12,306 nt of DNA. It comes from Pseudomonadota bacterium (GTDB lineage: Bacteria; Pseudomonadota; Alphaproteobacteria; Acetobacterales; Acetobacteraceae). Of this stretch, positions 4,965 through 12,306 are shown piece after piece. The notes under the pieces were generated by a model, which did no database searches, had not been told where the DNA came from, and saw nothing but the letters and a program-made list of their open reading frames with translations. The translations under genes and the position numbers were made by a program. Each line of letters begins with the position of its first letter. Within the stretch, counting starts at the first letter, position 1. The stretch lies in assembly GCA_021828605.1 (NCBI GenBank), contig JAJZEG010000053.1, positions 1-12,306 of the forward strand, written 5' to 3'.

Positions 4965-6482
4965 TCACGCGGCCTTTGAAGCCGATGGCTTATTGTCACG
5001 GCGAGCATCAATCAACACCACATCCTTATTCCCTTCCAAACCTAACTCTTTAAGGATGCCTTTCACCCGCGCGAGTTCGGACGCGGTAAAGTAGATAATC
5101 GCCTTAATAGCGTTCTTCGCATCACTGGCCGCTTGATAAATCTCTACTTGCTTGGCAAGGTTTTTCTTGAGTTTTGTATTTTTGGCAAGCTTCATTTCCA
5201 CTAACGTTTTATCTTGGCCTCTGCTGATCTTGAAATCAACAGGTCCCCGGCCATCGTTGGCCTCGGCGCTAGCGTCTGATGGTGTACCGAACCACACCAG
5301 GCGAAAAAGGACATGAAGATCTTGCTCACGCTCGATTTGCCTGCCGTTTTTGTCGTAGAAAAACCGGTGGCCACCCTTGTTCTCAATTACATCCTTGAGG
5401 TACGCGAGACGAGCGTGAGCTTCTTCGTAGGTTGTCTTGCCGACCTTATAGAATTTTGTGTTCGCCAGCAGAGCGGATTGGAGCTCTCCCAACTGCTCGA
5501 TGAACAAATACTCGGTCGCAAGCACTCGCTCCTGGCTCATATCCTTCGCTTGGTCGCCCCACATCTCTTTTAATTTGATATAATAATCAACGATCTGCGG
5601 AAATTTTTGCATTGTTACGATAACAGCCGCCGAGCGTTCTTTCTTTGTGGGTTCCCTCTCTCTGGTATGCGTCCGTCGGACTTTAAGATCAGGAGTGTCC
5701 ACTTTTGTCCGGCGACGTAGCTCTAATTCGAAATAATCGAAAACTGCCGTTCTGAGTTGGACATCAGGTATGGCTTCGGGGATATCTTCGAACCCGAAGA
5801 TTAAATCGTTACGATTAATCCAGTTCTCGTCACGAGTCAGCATGTCTTTTGGGGTGAGAATTACATAGTCGCCATTGACCCATGGCAACTTGTAGCGCTC
5901 ACGAGACCAACACTGCGTATGGTAATTAAATTTGGCGCGGTTTATCGATACTTCCCGCACCGCATGCGTTGGCAAATATTTTGCAGCAAACTCTTCAGTA
6001 TAGATGCACAAAAAGTCTTGGATCAAATTCGTGGTGAAGTCGCTGATGTTATCACGGCCCACCCCGTCCGACACCAAGCAAACTTTCTCAAGGTGGCTGC
6101 TCTCGGTGATTTTTTCTACGCCGAAATCAGAAAAGATGACGTGCAGATTGGCGTGCAAATTTCTGGCGAAATCGATACCGAGACCTGCTCCGCCATTGCC
6201 TCTTTCCGAAAATCCCAGCCAATTCTGTTTTACCTCGGGAAAGCAGTACCAGTTTCGTAATTGACCCTCACTCACATGTCCGTTGGCGGCACGGTCACGC
6301 AAAAAAACCAAATATTTAATAATCTGCTCATGTAGGGCCATGTACTCTGCCTTTTCGCTGTGGAAAAGCAGGAACGGGTCGATAAACAAGGGCAAGTCGT
6401 TGACTACGGATATGTTCACCGCGCCGTAGCTTTCGAATGCCGCCGTATCTATGCCTAAGTAATCATTGAGAAATGTCGCCAT
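4965..6482 (-). CDS. Uncharacterised 505-residue protein with C-terminal PD-(D/E)XK nuclease-like domain
   Basis: I cannot assign a named family. The N-terminal half (residues 1 to about 260) has conserved-looking stretches LPLFIDPFLLFHSEKAEY (about 30-47), WYCFPEVKQNWLGFSERG and GAGLGIDFARNLHANLH. A basic, helix-rich linker follows (about 265-380). The C-terminal part resembles a PD-(D/E)XK fold: Asp416 in GPVDFKI, Glu429-x-Lys431 in LVEMKLAK, and Gln445-xxx-Tyr449 in KQVEIYQ. These are the D, ExK and QxxxY motifs known from RecB-like and restriction-type nucleases, which cut DNA with a metal ion. The ATG at 6482 has AAGGG 4 to 5 bp upstream and follows an AT-rich leader. Codon use and lower GC differ from neighbours (25 G+C in 5581-5640). 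It is a single-gene unit between an IS3 relic and a gene-poor spacer, which suggests horizontal transfer. An anti-phage or plasmid-defence nuclease is the leading guess, unproven. Confidence 0.8.
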   Translation of the reverse strand: MATFLNDYLGIDTAAFESYGAVNISVVNDLPLFIDPFLLFHSEKAEYMALHEQIIKYLVFLRDRAANGHVSEGQLRNWYCFPEVKQNWLGFSERGNGGAGLGIDFARNLHANLHVIFSDFGVEKITESSHLEKVCLVSDGVGRDNISDFTTNLIQDFLCIYTEEFAAKYLPTHAVREVSINRAKFNYHTQCWSRERYKLPWVNGDYVILTPKDMLTRDENWINRNDLIFGFEDIPEAIPDVQLRTAVFDYFELELRRRTKVDTPDLKVRRTHTREREPTKKERSAAVIVTMQKFPQIVDYYIKLKEMWGDQAKDMSQERVLATEYLFIEQLGELQSALLANTKFYKVGKTTYEEAHARLAYLKDVIENKGGHRFFYDKNGRQIEREQDLHVLFRLVWFGTPSDASAEANDGRGPVDFKISRGQDKTLVEMKLAKNTKLKKNLAKQVEIYQAASDAKNAIKAIIYFTASELARVKGILKELGLEGNKDVVLIDARRDNKPSASKAA

Positions 6483-6540
6483 GTTACCCTTGTAAAATAT
6501 AATTTATAATAAGTTAACGATATCAAAATAATTTGGTATT
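6483..6540 (-). promoter_or_regulatory. AT-rich putative promoter region of the nuclease-like gene
   Basis: The 60 bases 6481-6540 contain only 11 G+C, far below the rest of the window. On the - strand they include TTGATA as a possible -35, with TATAAA and TATATT as possible -10 boxes, but the spacings (about 13 and 20) are not ideal. The ribosome site AAGGG follows directly before the ATG. The region is very likely to carry the promoter; the exact boxes are uncertain. Confidence 0.4.
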
Positions 6541-6889
6541 GCCTAGATCTGGCCAAAAAAATGTTTGGTGATGATCAATCCTCGAATAACTCCATCCGAT
6601 GTTGGTATTAGGGGGGCTAGGTGTCCGCACGGACAAATGACCGCCATGAGCGCGAATTTTCCCGCTGAGGCCGTGTGCAAACGTGCGCTTGGCCCGATGC
6701 TCCAACCCTGTCCGTGATCGCGGTTCCTGCCGTTCCAAGATCATGGAGAGAGAGGCTGCTGCCGCCGGGGTTGGGAGGCGAAAATATCGTTACGGCTCTG
6801 GTTGGGCTTGTTGATAGATTGCATCGTTATGCTGATGGCATTAACATAACTGCTCGTTATAACGATTTAAAACAGGCGGGAGGTTTATT
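6541..6889. other. Gene-poor spacer between the nuclease-like gene and aqpZ
   Basis: No credible gene is visible. The stretch contains a small inverted repeat TGTCCG-CA-CGGACA (6622-6635), three copies of TCGTTA (6787, 6824, 6854) leading into the aqpZ palindrome, and a ribosome site for aqpZ. A - strand frame at 6523-6744 has no recognisable domain, and it runs into the AT-rich leader of the nuclease gene. This may be the right flank of the acquired segment. Confidence 0.5.
6854..6865. promoter_or_regulatory. Perfect 12-bp palindrome upstream of aqpZ, possible operator
   Basis: TCGTTATAACGA is a perfect palindrome 24 bp before the aqpZ start. The half-site TCGTTA recurs at 6824-6829 and 6787-6792. 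The centre TTATAA could also serve as part of a -10 element, so a repressor binding here would block transcription. Operator function is inferred from symmetry and position only. Confidence 0.35.
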
Positions 6890-7618
6890 GTGGTTCGTCG
6901 ACTTGGCGCGGAGTTTCTTGGCACTTTTTGGTTGGTGTTTGGCGGTTGCGGCAGTGCGGTTCTGGCGGCGGCTTTTCCGCATCTTGGGATTGGTTTTGCC
7001 GGGGTTTCGCTGGCATTTGGCCTGACCGTGGTCACCGGGATTTATGCCGTTGGTTATATTTCGGGGGGTCATTTCAACCCCGCCGTCACGATTGGGTTGT
7101 GGGCCGGTGGGCGGTTCGCTGCGAAGGATATTCCGGCTTATGTGGTCACTCAGGTGATTGCGGCGATTGTTGCGGCGATGGTTTTGTATTTGATCGCGAG
7201 TGGCAAGCCGGGTTTTGTCGCGGGCGGGTTTGCATCGAACGGCTATGGGGCGCTCAGCCCGGATCATTTTTCGCTGGTTTCGTGCCTTGTCGGTGAAGTT
7301 GTTTGCACGTTCTTTTTTGTCACGGTGATTTTGGGTGCGACATCGGCGCGGGCGCCGGTCGGATTTGCCGGGCTTGCCATCGGCTTGACCCTGACATTGA
7401 TCCATCTGGTGATGATCCCGGTTGATAATACCTCGGTTAATCCCGCGCGCAGCACCGGGCCCGCTTTGATTGCCGGTACGGCACAAATTGATCAGCTCTG
7501 GGTGTTCTGGGTGGCACCGATTGCCGGGGCATTGATTGCCGGGCTGGTCTATCGGTGGCTGAGCCGCGACGCAGCGGTGCCCGCCGCGATGGCGACGGCG
7601 GAGTTGGTGGCCGGTTAG
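6890..7618 (+). CDS. aqpZ: Aquaporin Z, water channel
   Basis: The 242-residue product is a six-helix major intrinsic protein. It has both NPA boxes (Asn63-Pro64-Ala65 in GGHFNPAV and Asn184-Pro185-Ala186-Arg187 in TSVNPARS). The selectivity-filter residues match E. coli AqpZ with a two-residue offset: Phe43, His172, Thr181 and Arg187. This is the water-specific set; glycerol facilitators lack the His. It should carry water across the inner membrane during osmotic change. I chose the GTG at 6890, which has GGCGGGAGG ending 6 bp upstream and gives the conserved N-terminus [12 protein letters not shown]; no ATG is available. It is a single-gene unit, with a perfect palindrome upstream and a strong terminator downstream. 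The length is typical for the family. Confidence 0.95.
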   Translation: MVRRLGAEFLGTFWLVFGGCGSAVLAAAFPHLGIGFAGVSLAFGLTVVTGIYAVGYISGGHFNPAVTIGLWAGGRFAAKDIPAYVVTQVIAAIVAAMVLYLIASGKPGFVAGGFASNGYGALSPDHFSLVSCLVGEVVCTFFFVTVILGATSARAPVGFAGLAIGLTLTLIHLVMIPVDNTSVNPARSTGPALIAGTAQIDQLWVFWVAPIAGALIAGLVYRWLSRDAAVPAAMATAELVAG

Positions 7619-7660
7619 TTTTCGCTCACTTTTTAGTGCGAGGCTGAGCAACGCCTGTTA

Positions 7661-7681
7661 TTGCCGCGCATTGCGCGGCAA
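7661..7681. other. Perfect GC-rich hairpin downstream of aqpZ
   Basis: TTGCCGCGC pairs with GCGCGGCAA across a three-base ATT loop, a 9-bp perfect stem. No T-run follows, so on its own it is not a standard terminator. It could stabilise the 3' end of the aqpZ transcript upstream of the true terminator. Confidence 0.5.
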
Positions 7682-7707
7682 TTCCAAACGATGAGCCTCT
7701 GGTCGAT

Positions 7708-7749
7708 AAAGATCCACAGGGTTTGCGTTGCTCTGTGGATCTTTTTTTT
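7708..7749 (+). terminator. Rho-independent terminator of aqpZ
   Basis: AAAGATCCACAG (7708-7719) pairs perfectly with CTGTGGATCTTT (7733-7744) across a 13-nt loop, and the stem runs into eight T residues (7742-7749). It lies about 90 bp after the aqpZ stop. On the opposite strand only three T's follow the stem, so it would stop cysQ transcription poorly. Confidence 0.9.
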
Positions 7750-7831
7750 GTGATAGCGACGATGCTGGGAGAACCAGGATTGGAAGGTCGTCGCGACCAT
7801 CATTTCGAGCGGCGAGACATCGCGCGTTTGC

Positions 7832-8605
7832 TCAATCGAGGCCGGTGCAGAAAAAATGAGGGTTTTCGTAGTTGGGTTTGCCGTAGAGGAGGGGTGCGGA
7901 ATCGGCGGTGCGGACATGGCCGCCGGCGGCTTCGAGCAGGGCTTGGGGGGCGGCGGTGTCCCACTCCATGGTGCGGCCTAGGCGCGGGTAGAAATCGGCT
8001 TCGCCTTCGGCGATGCGGCAGAATTTGAGGGCCGAGCCGATATTGGTGAGATGGGCGACTTTGTAGCGAGCGAGGCAGGCTTCGAGCGCGGGGTCGCCCG
8101 CGTAGTGGCGCGAGGCGAAGACGGTCATGCCTGCTGCGGGGGTTTTGCGGGCTTGGATTGGGGTGCGGGTGGTGCCCTGTTGGCGAAAGGCGCCTTGGCC
8201 GACAATGCCGCCATAGATAACGCCTTGCGCTGGAGCGCCGACGGCGCCGAGGATGGCGCGCTGGTCGATGATCAGGCCGATATTGACCACGAACTCATCG
8301 CGCCCGGCGGCGAATTCGCGGGTGCCGTCCAGCGGGTCGACTAGCCAGAAGCAGCGACCGGGTTCGGTTTGGCGTCCGGCGGCGACTTCTTCCTCGGCGA
8401 TGACGGGAATATCGGGGGTGAGAGCGCGCAAGCCCGCAGCGATGATGCGCTCGGCGCGCATGTCGGCGATGGTCACGGGAGATTGATCGGATTTATGGTC
8501 GACCGCGAAGCCTTGGGCGCGCACGGCGAGAATTTCCTCGGCGGCGGCTGCAACCAAGCGAACGGCATGGTCAAGAAGATGCGGTAGATCAGGGGTATGG
8601 TGCAT
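7832..8605 (-). CDS. cysQ: 3'(2'),5'-bisphosphate nucleotidase CysQ
   Basis: This 257-residue protein belongs to the inositol-monophosphatase superfamily. Metal-binding motifs are intact: EEE at 71-73 (PVIAEEEV), DPLDGT at 90-95 (LVDPLDGTREF) and WDTAA at 215-219 (MEWDTAAPQALLEAAGG). PVTIADMRAE (43-52) corresponds to the usual VTxAD segment. CysQ removes the 3' phosphate from 3'-phosphoadenosine 5'-phosphate, which is left over from sulfate assimilation, using Mg2+ in the cytoplasm. An inositol monophosphatase is the alternative, but the length, the DGTREF form and the C-terminal pattern favour CysQ. The ATG at 8605 has no strong ribosome site. The gene diverges from pepA across 138 bp. The + strand stays G-rich here (26 G against 13 C in 8041-8100), so the coding strand is C-rich. 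Confidence 0.92.
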   Translation of the reverse strand: MHHTPDLPHLLDHAVRLVAAAAEEILAVRAQGFAVDHKSDQSPVTIADMRAERIIAAGLRALTPDIPVIAEEEVAAGRQTEPGRCFWLVDPLDGTREFAAGRDEFVVNIGLIIDQRAILGAVGAPAQGVIYGGIVGQGAFRQQGTTRTPIQARKTPAAGMTVFASRHYAGDPALEACLARYKVAHLTNIGSALKFCRIAEGEADFYPRLGRTMEWDTAAPQALLEAAGGHVRTADSAPLLYGKPNYENPHFFCTGLD

Positions 8606-8743
8606 TGCGGGGTAATACAGGCTGGTGGGGTAAAGGCCAAGCCGGGGCTCGCTGCGGTGGGATTTATGGTGCGGTGCAGTATTTTACAGCGGCGCAAAAA
8701 GCGGGATAGGAGTGGGTGAGAACAATGATCGGGGACATGTTTC

Positions 8744-10267
8744 ATGATTGATATCGCCTTTGCCAAACCGAGCCTCCCGCAATCGGGCGCGGTGGCGCTG
8801 TTGTTGGCGTCTGACCAAAAATTGAGCGGTTTGGCGGAGACGCTGGATCAGGCGCTGGGGGGCGGGTTGAGCCGGGCGCTGGCGGTTGCTGAATTTACCG
8901 GCAAGTTTGAGCAGACGGCGGTGCTGTTGGCACCGGGCGCGGGGCTGGATCGGGTGGTGGTGGTGGGGCTTGGCGAGCCGGATAAGCTGACTTTGCATCG
9001 CGCAGAGCGCGCGGGTGCTGTCGCGGCGGCGGCGCTGGCGCGTGATGAGCAGGCCACCGTGATTGCCGAGACGTTAGGGGCGGCGCAGTTGGCGCATGTC
9101 GGGCTGGGCGCGCGGCTGCGCAGCTATCGGTTTGAGCAGTATCATACAAGCAAAAAGCCGGACCAAAAGTTGAAATTGCGGCAGGTGACTTTGTTGACGG
9201 CGGATTTGGCGCGGGCACGCTCGGCTTTTGCGCCGCTGGCGGCGATTGCGGCGGGGGTGGAGCGGACTCGCGATTTGGTGAGTGAGCCTGCGAATATTTT
9301 GACGCCGGTGGAATTTGCCGATCGGGCGGAGACGCTGGAGGCGTTGGGCGTGAAGATTGAGATTTTTGATCGTCACGACATGGAAAAACTGGGTTTCGGG
9401 GCTTTGCTGGGTGTGGCGCAAGGTAGCGCCAATGAGCCGCGCATGGTGGTGATGCAGTGGCTGGGTGCGTCGCGCAACGAGGGGCCGAGCAAGGGCAAGA
9501 AGGCGAGTAAGGTCAAGGCGCATGATCCGCTGGTATTTATTGGCAAGGGGGTCACGTTTGATACGGGCGGGATTTCGATTAAGCCCGCTGGCGGCATGGA
9601 AGATATGAAATGGGACATGGCCGGGGCGGGTACGGTTGTCGGGTTGATGGCGGCGCTTGCCGGGCGGCAGGCGCGGGTTGATGCGGTGGGGTTGATCGGG
9701 CTGGTGGAGAATATGCCGTCGGGCACAGCGCAGCGGCCTGGCGATGTGGTGACCTCCTATTCGGGGCAGACGATTGAGGTGTTGAACACCGATGCCGAGG
9801 GGCGGTTGGTGCTGGCGGATGTGCTGGCTTATGCGCAAAAGCGGTTTGCTCCGCGCTTGATGGTTGATTTGGCGACACTGACCGGGGCGATTGTGATTGC
9901 GCTGGGTCACGAAAATGCGGGCTTGTTCTGCAATGATGATGAGCTGGCCGAGCAGTTGGTGTCGGCGGGTGGGGCGACCGGCGAGGAGGTTTGGCCGATG
10001 CCGCTCAGTGCGGCTTATGACAAGCTGCTGGAGAGCGACATTGCCGATATGAAAAATATCAGCGGGGCGCGGGGGGCCGGTGCGGTGACCGCGGCGCAGT
10101 TTTTGCAGCGGTTTGTTGATACGAAATCGGGGCCGATGCCGTGGGCGCATTTGGATATTGCCGGGATGGCCTGGGCGGGTAAGGCGAGCGGGGTTACCCC
10201 AAAAGGGGCGACGGCGTTCGGGGTGCGGCTGTTGGATCGGCTGGTGTCGGACCATTACGAGCACTGA
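8744..10267 (+). CDS. pepA: Leucyl aminopeptidase (M17 family)
   Basis: The 507-residue product has the two-domain M17 layout: a variable N-terminal domain (to about residue 170) and the catalytic domain. All key residues are visible. KGVTFDTGGISIKP gives Lys268, Asp273 and Lys280, MKWDMAGAG gives Asp291, and NTDAEGRLVL (348-357) gives Asp350, Glu352 and the catalytic Arg354. It removes N-terminal residues from peptides in the cytoplasm using two metal ions; in some bacteria PepA also binds DNA at recombination or control sites. A Lys-rich insert at about 248-257 (SKGKKASKVK) before the first catalytic motif is unusual. The ATG at 8744 has GGGGA 8 bp upstream. The gene is intact and of typical length. 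Confidence 0.95.
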   Translation: MIDIAFAKPSLPQSGAVALLLASDQKLSGLAETLDQALGGGLSRALAVAEFTGKFEQTAVLLAPGAGLDRVVVVGLGEPDKLTLHRAERAGAVAAAALARDEQATVIAETLGAAQLAHVGLGARLRSYRFEQYHTSKKPDQKLKLRQVTLLTADLARARSAFAPLAAIAAGVERTRDLVSEPANILTPVEFADRAETLEALGVKIEIFDRHDMEKLGFGALLGVAQGSANEPRMVVMQWLGASRNEGPSKGKKASKVKAHDPLVFIGKGVTFDTGGISIKPAGGMEDMKWDMAGAGTVVGLMAALAGRQARVDAVGLIGLVENMPSGTAQRPGDVVTSYSGQTIEVLNTDAEGRLVLADVLAYAQKRFAPRLMVDLATLTGAIVIALGHENAGLFCNDDELAEQLVSAGGATGEEVWPMPLSAAYDKLLESDIADMKNISGARGAGAVTAAQFLQRFVDTKSGPMPWAHLDIAGMAWAGKASGVTPKGATAFGVRLLDRLVSDHYEH

Positions 10268-10269
10268 CC

Positions 10270-11409
10270 TTGGTTGAGGTGTCGGTGCCCCCGCTTAGCG
10301 TTCCAACGCGAGCGGTGCCGGATTACGCGGGCTGGGTTGCGGTGGGGCGGGGCTATACCCGGCGGCTACGGGTCGCAGGGGTGGCGGTGGCGACCCCTGC
10401 CCCGCCGCTGGCGGTTGCTGATCCGGCGTTGGTCGGGCGGTCCTTGGTGGAATTGCATTGCGGCGCGCTTGATCAGCCCGGTTTTGATCTGGCGATCACC
10501 GGGCCGCTTGCGGTGACGCTGAGCCGGTTCGGGATGGTTTGGCAGGAGGGGCATCTGCTGACCAGCGCAGAAATTTTGCCCGATTATGTGATGCCGCAAC
10601 TGCACGCCGCACCGGCGCATTTTTTCACCGGGCCGCGCGCGCTGCCCTGCCGCGCGGAGCATCGGCCTGGCTTCGTGTTCAGCGGCTGGGGGATGCATGT
10701 TTTCGGGCATTTTTTGATCGAGACCTTGCCGCGCCTGCTGCTCGCGCGCGCTTTGCCGCACTGGTTAGACGGGGCGTTGCCGGTGTTGGATCGGGCGATG
10801 CCGGATTGGTTGCAGGTGATTTTGCGCGAGCAGTTTGGGATTGGCGAGAGCAATGCGATCTGGTTCGATTCCAGGATCGAGCAGCTTGATCTGGCGCGCG
10901 CCTGGTTGATCCCTAATTTGCTGCGTCCAGGCGGGTTTCATCCGCTGGCGGCGGGATTGTTAGAGGCGTTTGGGCAAGGATTGGCGGGGCCTGCGCAGCA
11001 AGGCGGGGCGCGGTTGTTCATTGCGCGCGGCGATTATCACAACCCGCATTCGGCGCAGCGTTGTCTGGAGAACGAGGCGGCGCTGGCGGCGATGGCTGAG
11101 GCTGAGTTTGGTTGCACCGTGGTTTATCCACAGGATTTGTCGTTTACTGAGCAGGTCGCGTGTTTTAGCCGGGCCGAATTGGTGTTGGGGCAAGCGGGGT
11201 CGGCGCCGCATTTGGCGCTGTTTGCGCCGAAGGGAGCGCGGGTTGGGGTGTTGCGGTTCATGGCGCCGGATCAGTCATTTATTGCGGCGTTGCGCGGGCA
11301 GAAAATCGGCTATTTGACCGAAGGGATCAGTGAGACGGCGCCGGGGCAGTTTCGGATTGATCCTGAAAAATTCAGGATGTTTGGCGCGGCGATGCTGGCG
11401 ATCGATTAA
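10270..11409 (+). CDS. Glycosyltransferase family 61 (DUF563) protein
   Basis: The 379-residue protein shows the GT61 pattern. GWGMHVFGHFLIETLPRLL (139-157) carries the His-x3-His-x3-Glu arrangement, and a middle block reads FIARGDYHNPHSAQRCLEN. Near the C-terminus LVLGQAGSAPHLALFAPKGA (about 305-324) is the typical loop that contacts the nucleotide sugar. GT61 enzymes transfer sugars such as xylose or N-acetylglucosamine; bacterial members usually sit in capsule or exopolysaccharide loci, but no such genes are visible here and the substrate is unknown. The reading frame begins at TTG 10270, only 2 bp after the pepA stop, with no clear ribosome site, so translation probably depends on ribosomes finishing pepA. 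A GTG at 10279 or 10285 is an alternative start. The stop at 11407-11409 overlaps the stop of crtC on the other strand. Confidence 0.85.
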   Translation: MVEVSVPPLSVPTRAVPDYAGWVAVGRGYTRRLRVAGVAVATPAPPLAVADPALVGRSLVELHCGALDQPGFDLAITGPLAVTLSRFGMVWQEGHLLTSAEILPDYVMPQLHAAPAHFFTGPRALPCRAEHRPGFVFSGWGMHVFGHFLIETLPRLLLARALPHWLDGALPVLDRAMPDWLQVILREQFGIGESNAIWFDSRIEQLDLARAWLIPNLLRPGGFHPLAAGLLEAFGQGLAGPAQQGGARLFIARGDYHNPHSAQRCLENEAALAAMAEAEFGCTVVYPQDLSFTEQVACFSRAELVLGQAGSAPHLALFAPKGARVGVLRFMAPDQSFIAALRGQKIGYLTEGISETAPGQFRIDPEKFRMFGAAMLAID

Positions 11410-12306
11410 CCGAAACGTGGCATGCGGAAGGGCAGCATGGCGCGGATGATCGGCTGGCGCAGGCGATCGAGATCGAGGGTTTCGTGGATACAGGGGCCCG
11501 ATTGGCCATCGAGGCGGTTTTGGATCATCGCGCGGGCGTAAAAGGGGGCGTCTTCGAGGCGTTGGCGCTCGGTGGGGTGGCTGCCGGGATCGGCGCGGAT
11601 TTGGCGGGGTAGGCGCCAGACGGTGCGTTCAAGCGGTGCGAGCGGCGGCGGTGCAAAATGGGTGACGCCGCCGGTATTGGCGAAGCGGAGCGCGAGCGCG
11701 TGGCTGCTGGCGTCGCGGCGATTGGCATCGTAGCAAATTATCGCGCCGGTTGGGGTGGTCATGCGCGACCAGTGCCAGGTGCGAAAGGCGCTGGCGATGG
11801 GTTCGGCGCCGTGATTATGGTCGAGATAGGCAGGACCGGACCAGCGCAGAGCCGGGTGCTCGAAGGCGATCTCGATGCGCGCGCAGGGGGCGATGGGCGA
11901 CCAGATATGACGGCCTTCGGCGTCGAGCGGGTACGATTGGGTCTCAAGGGATGAGGGTGTTAGGCGGAGCGTGCCGCGCAGGCGGTGCGGGATCGGGGCG
12001 GTGACCTCGTTGATCGAGGCGTCGAGGGCCGAGCCGGTCCAATGCAGGGAACTGGGGCCGATTTGCAGGTGGGTGGCACAGCGGGTGACGCGGCGGCGTT
12101 CGGTCATCGCCCAGCGACTGGCGCGCGGGCGGTAGAGTGCGAGGTTGATGGCGCAGAATTGCTCGGCGATGCCGCGATTGCGGGTGATGGCGCGGTGATA
12201 ATAGGGCGAGAAGACCGAGCCGATGAAGGCGATCAACGTGAGGGCCTGGCTGCCATCATCGCTGATCGCGTCGAGATACCACCAGGCATAGCCGCCATCG
12301 GGGACG
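11406..12306 (-). CDS. crtC: Carotenoid 1,2-hydratase (hydroxyneurosporene synthase), 5' end outside window
   Basis: The frame is open to the right edge of the window (in-window N-terminus PDGGYAWWYLDAISDDG) and continues FIGSVFSPYYHRA, RWAMTERRR, YLDHNHGAEPI, WHWSR, LEDAPFYARAM and AMLPFRMPRFG. These are the conserved blocks of CrtC in order. About 300 codons are visible, so only a few N-terminal residues are missing. CrtC adds water to the end double bond of neurosporene or lycopene, an early step towards spheroidene or spirilloxanthin in purple bacteria and aerobic phototrophs. Such genes usually lie in a photosynthesis cluster with crtD and crtF, which would be expected beyond the right edge. 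The TAA at 11406-11408 shares bases with the TAA of the GT61 gene. The TTG at 12236 is not the start: homology continues upstream. Confidence 0.92.
   Translation of the reverse strand, partial: VPDGGYAWWYLDAISDDGSQALTLIAFIGSVFSPYYHRAITRNRGIAEQFCAINLALYRPRASRWAMTERRRVTRCATHLQIGPSSLHWTGSALDASINEVTAPIPHRLRGTLRLTPSSLETQSYPLDAEGRHIWSPIAPCARIEIAFEHPALRWSGPAYLDHNHGAEPIASAFRTWHWSRMTTPTGAIICYDANRRDASSHALALRFANTGGVTHFAPPPLAPLERTVWRLPRQIRADPGSHPTERQRLEDAPFYARAMIQNRLDGQSGPCIHETLDLDRLRQPIIRAMLPFRMPRFG

Noticed and set aside
6523..6744. 73-codon - strand frame beside the nuclease-like gene
   Set aside because: No recognisable domain, and it reads into the AT-rich leader; it cannot be separated from chance.
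9074..10264. 396-codon - strand frame opposite pepA
   Set aside because: The peptide is a low-complexity mix rich in Arg, His, Pro and Gln, as expected from the reverse of GC-rich coding DNA; pepA has all its catalytic motifs on the + strand.
1..12306. CRISPR arrays, tRNA and rRNA genes
   Set aside because: No regularly spaced repeats, cloverleaf-like sequence or rRNA-like segment was seen by reading the window.

Overview
The window looks like an accessory, element-scarred stretch of an alphaproteobacterial chromosome. The best organism clue is the partial crtC (carotenoid 1,2-hydratase) at the right edge. CrtC makes acyclic spirilloxanthin- or spheroidene-type carotenoids, so an aerobic anoxygenic or purple phototroph is likely. 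Together with the general style of the proteins I would guess Acetobacteraceae (Acidiphilium-like), but that assignment is an inference. The + strand is G-rich and C-poor across most of 2.0-4.3 kb and 6.9-12.3 kb, whichever strand is coding. The left 1.7 kb and the 4.7-6.5 kb segment do not share this skew, so the window reads as native backbone with acquired pieces set into it.

Layout. 1-620: an internally deleted IS5-family transposase (- strand). 627-680: a near-perfect inverted repeat that looks like a MITE or fused IS ends. 662-1083: a truncated membrane-protein tail followed by a small two-helix membrane protein. 1246-1704: a GFA/CENP-V-type zinc protein. 1846-2020: a small reading frame broken by a 16-bp tandem duplication just before the next gene. 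2017-4195: a Tat-exported multicopper oxidase followed by a DUF4396 membrane protein, probably a copper-handling pair. 4226-4281: a leftover copy of the 3' end of a second multicopper oxidase gene. 4313-4627 (-): a small hydrophobic protein with a His-rich tail. 4747-4926: a decayed IS3-family left end and orfA start. 4965-6482 (-): a 505-residue, low-GC, uncharacterised protein ending in a PD-(D/E)XK nuclease domain. 6890-7618: aquaporin Z with its own terminator. 7832-8605 (-): cysQ. 8744-10267: pepA, followed after 2 bp by a GT61 glycosyltransferase (10270-11409). 11406-12306 (-): crtC, whose stop codon interlocks with that of the GT61 gene.

How the genes fit together. The multicopper oxidase and DUF4396 genes form one tight transcription unit and probably act on periplasmic and membrane copper. 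The aquaporin is a stand-alone unit. cysQ and pepA diverge from a 138-bp spacer and are housekeeping genes. The GT61 gene appears translationally coupled to pepA. The most likely undescribed system is the solitary 505-residue PD-(D/E)XK protein. It sits beside IS debris, has its own AT-rich upstream region and a composition unlike its neighbours. That is the usual setting of a single-gene defence system, but nothing in the sequence proves that function.
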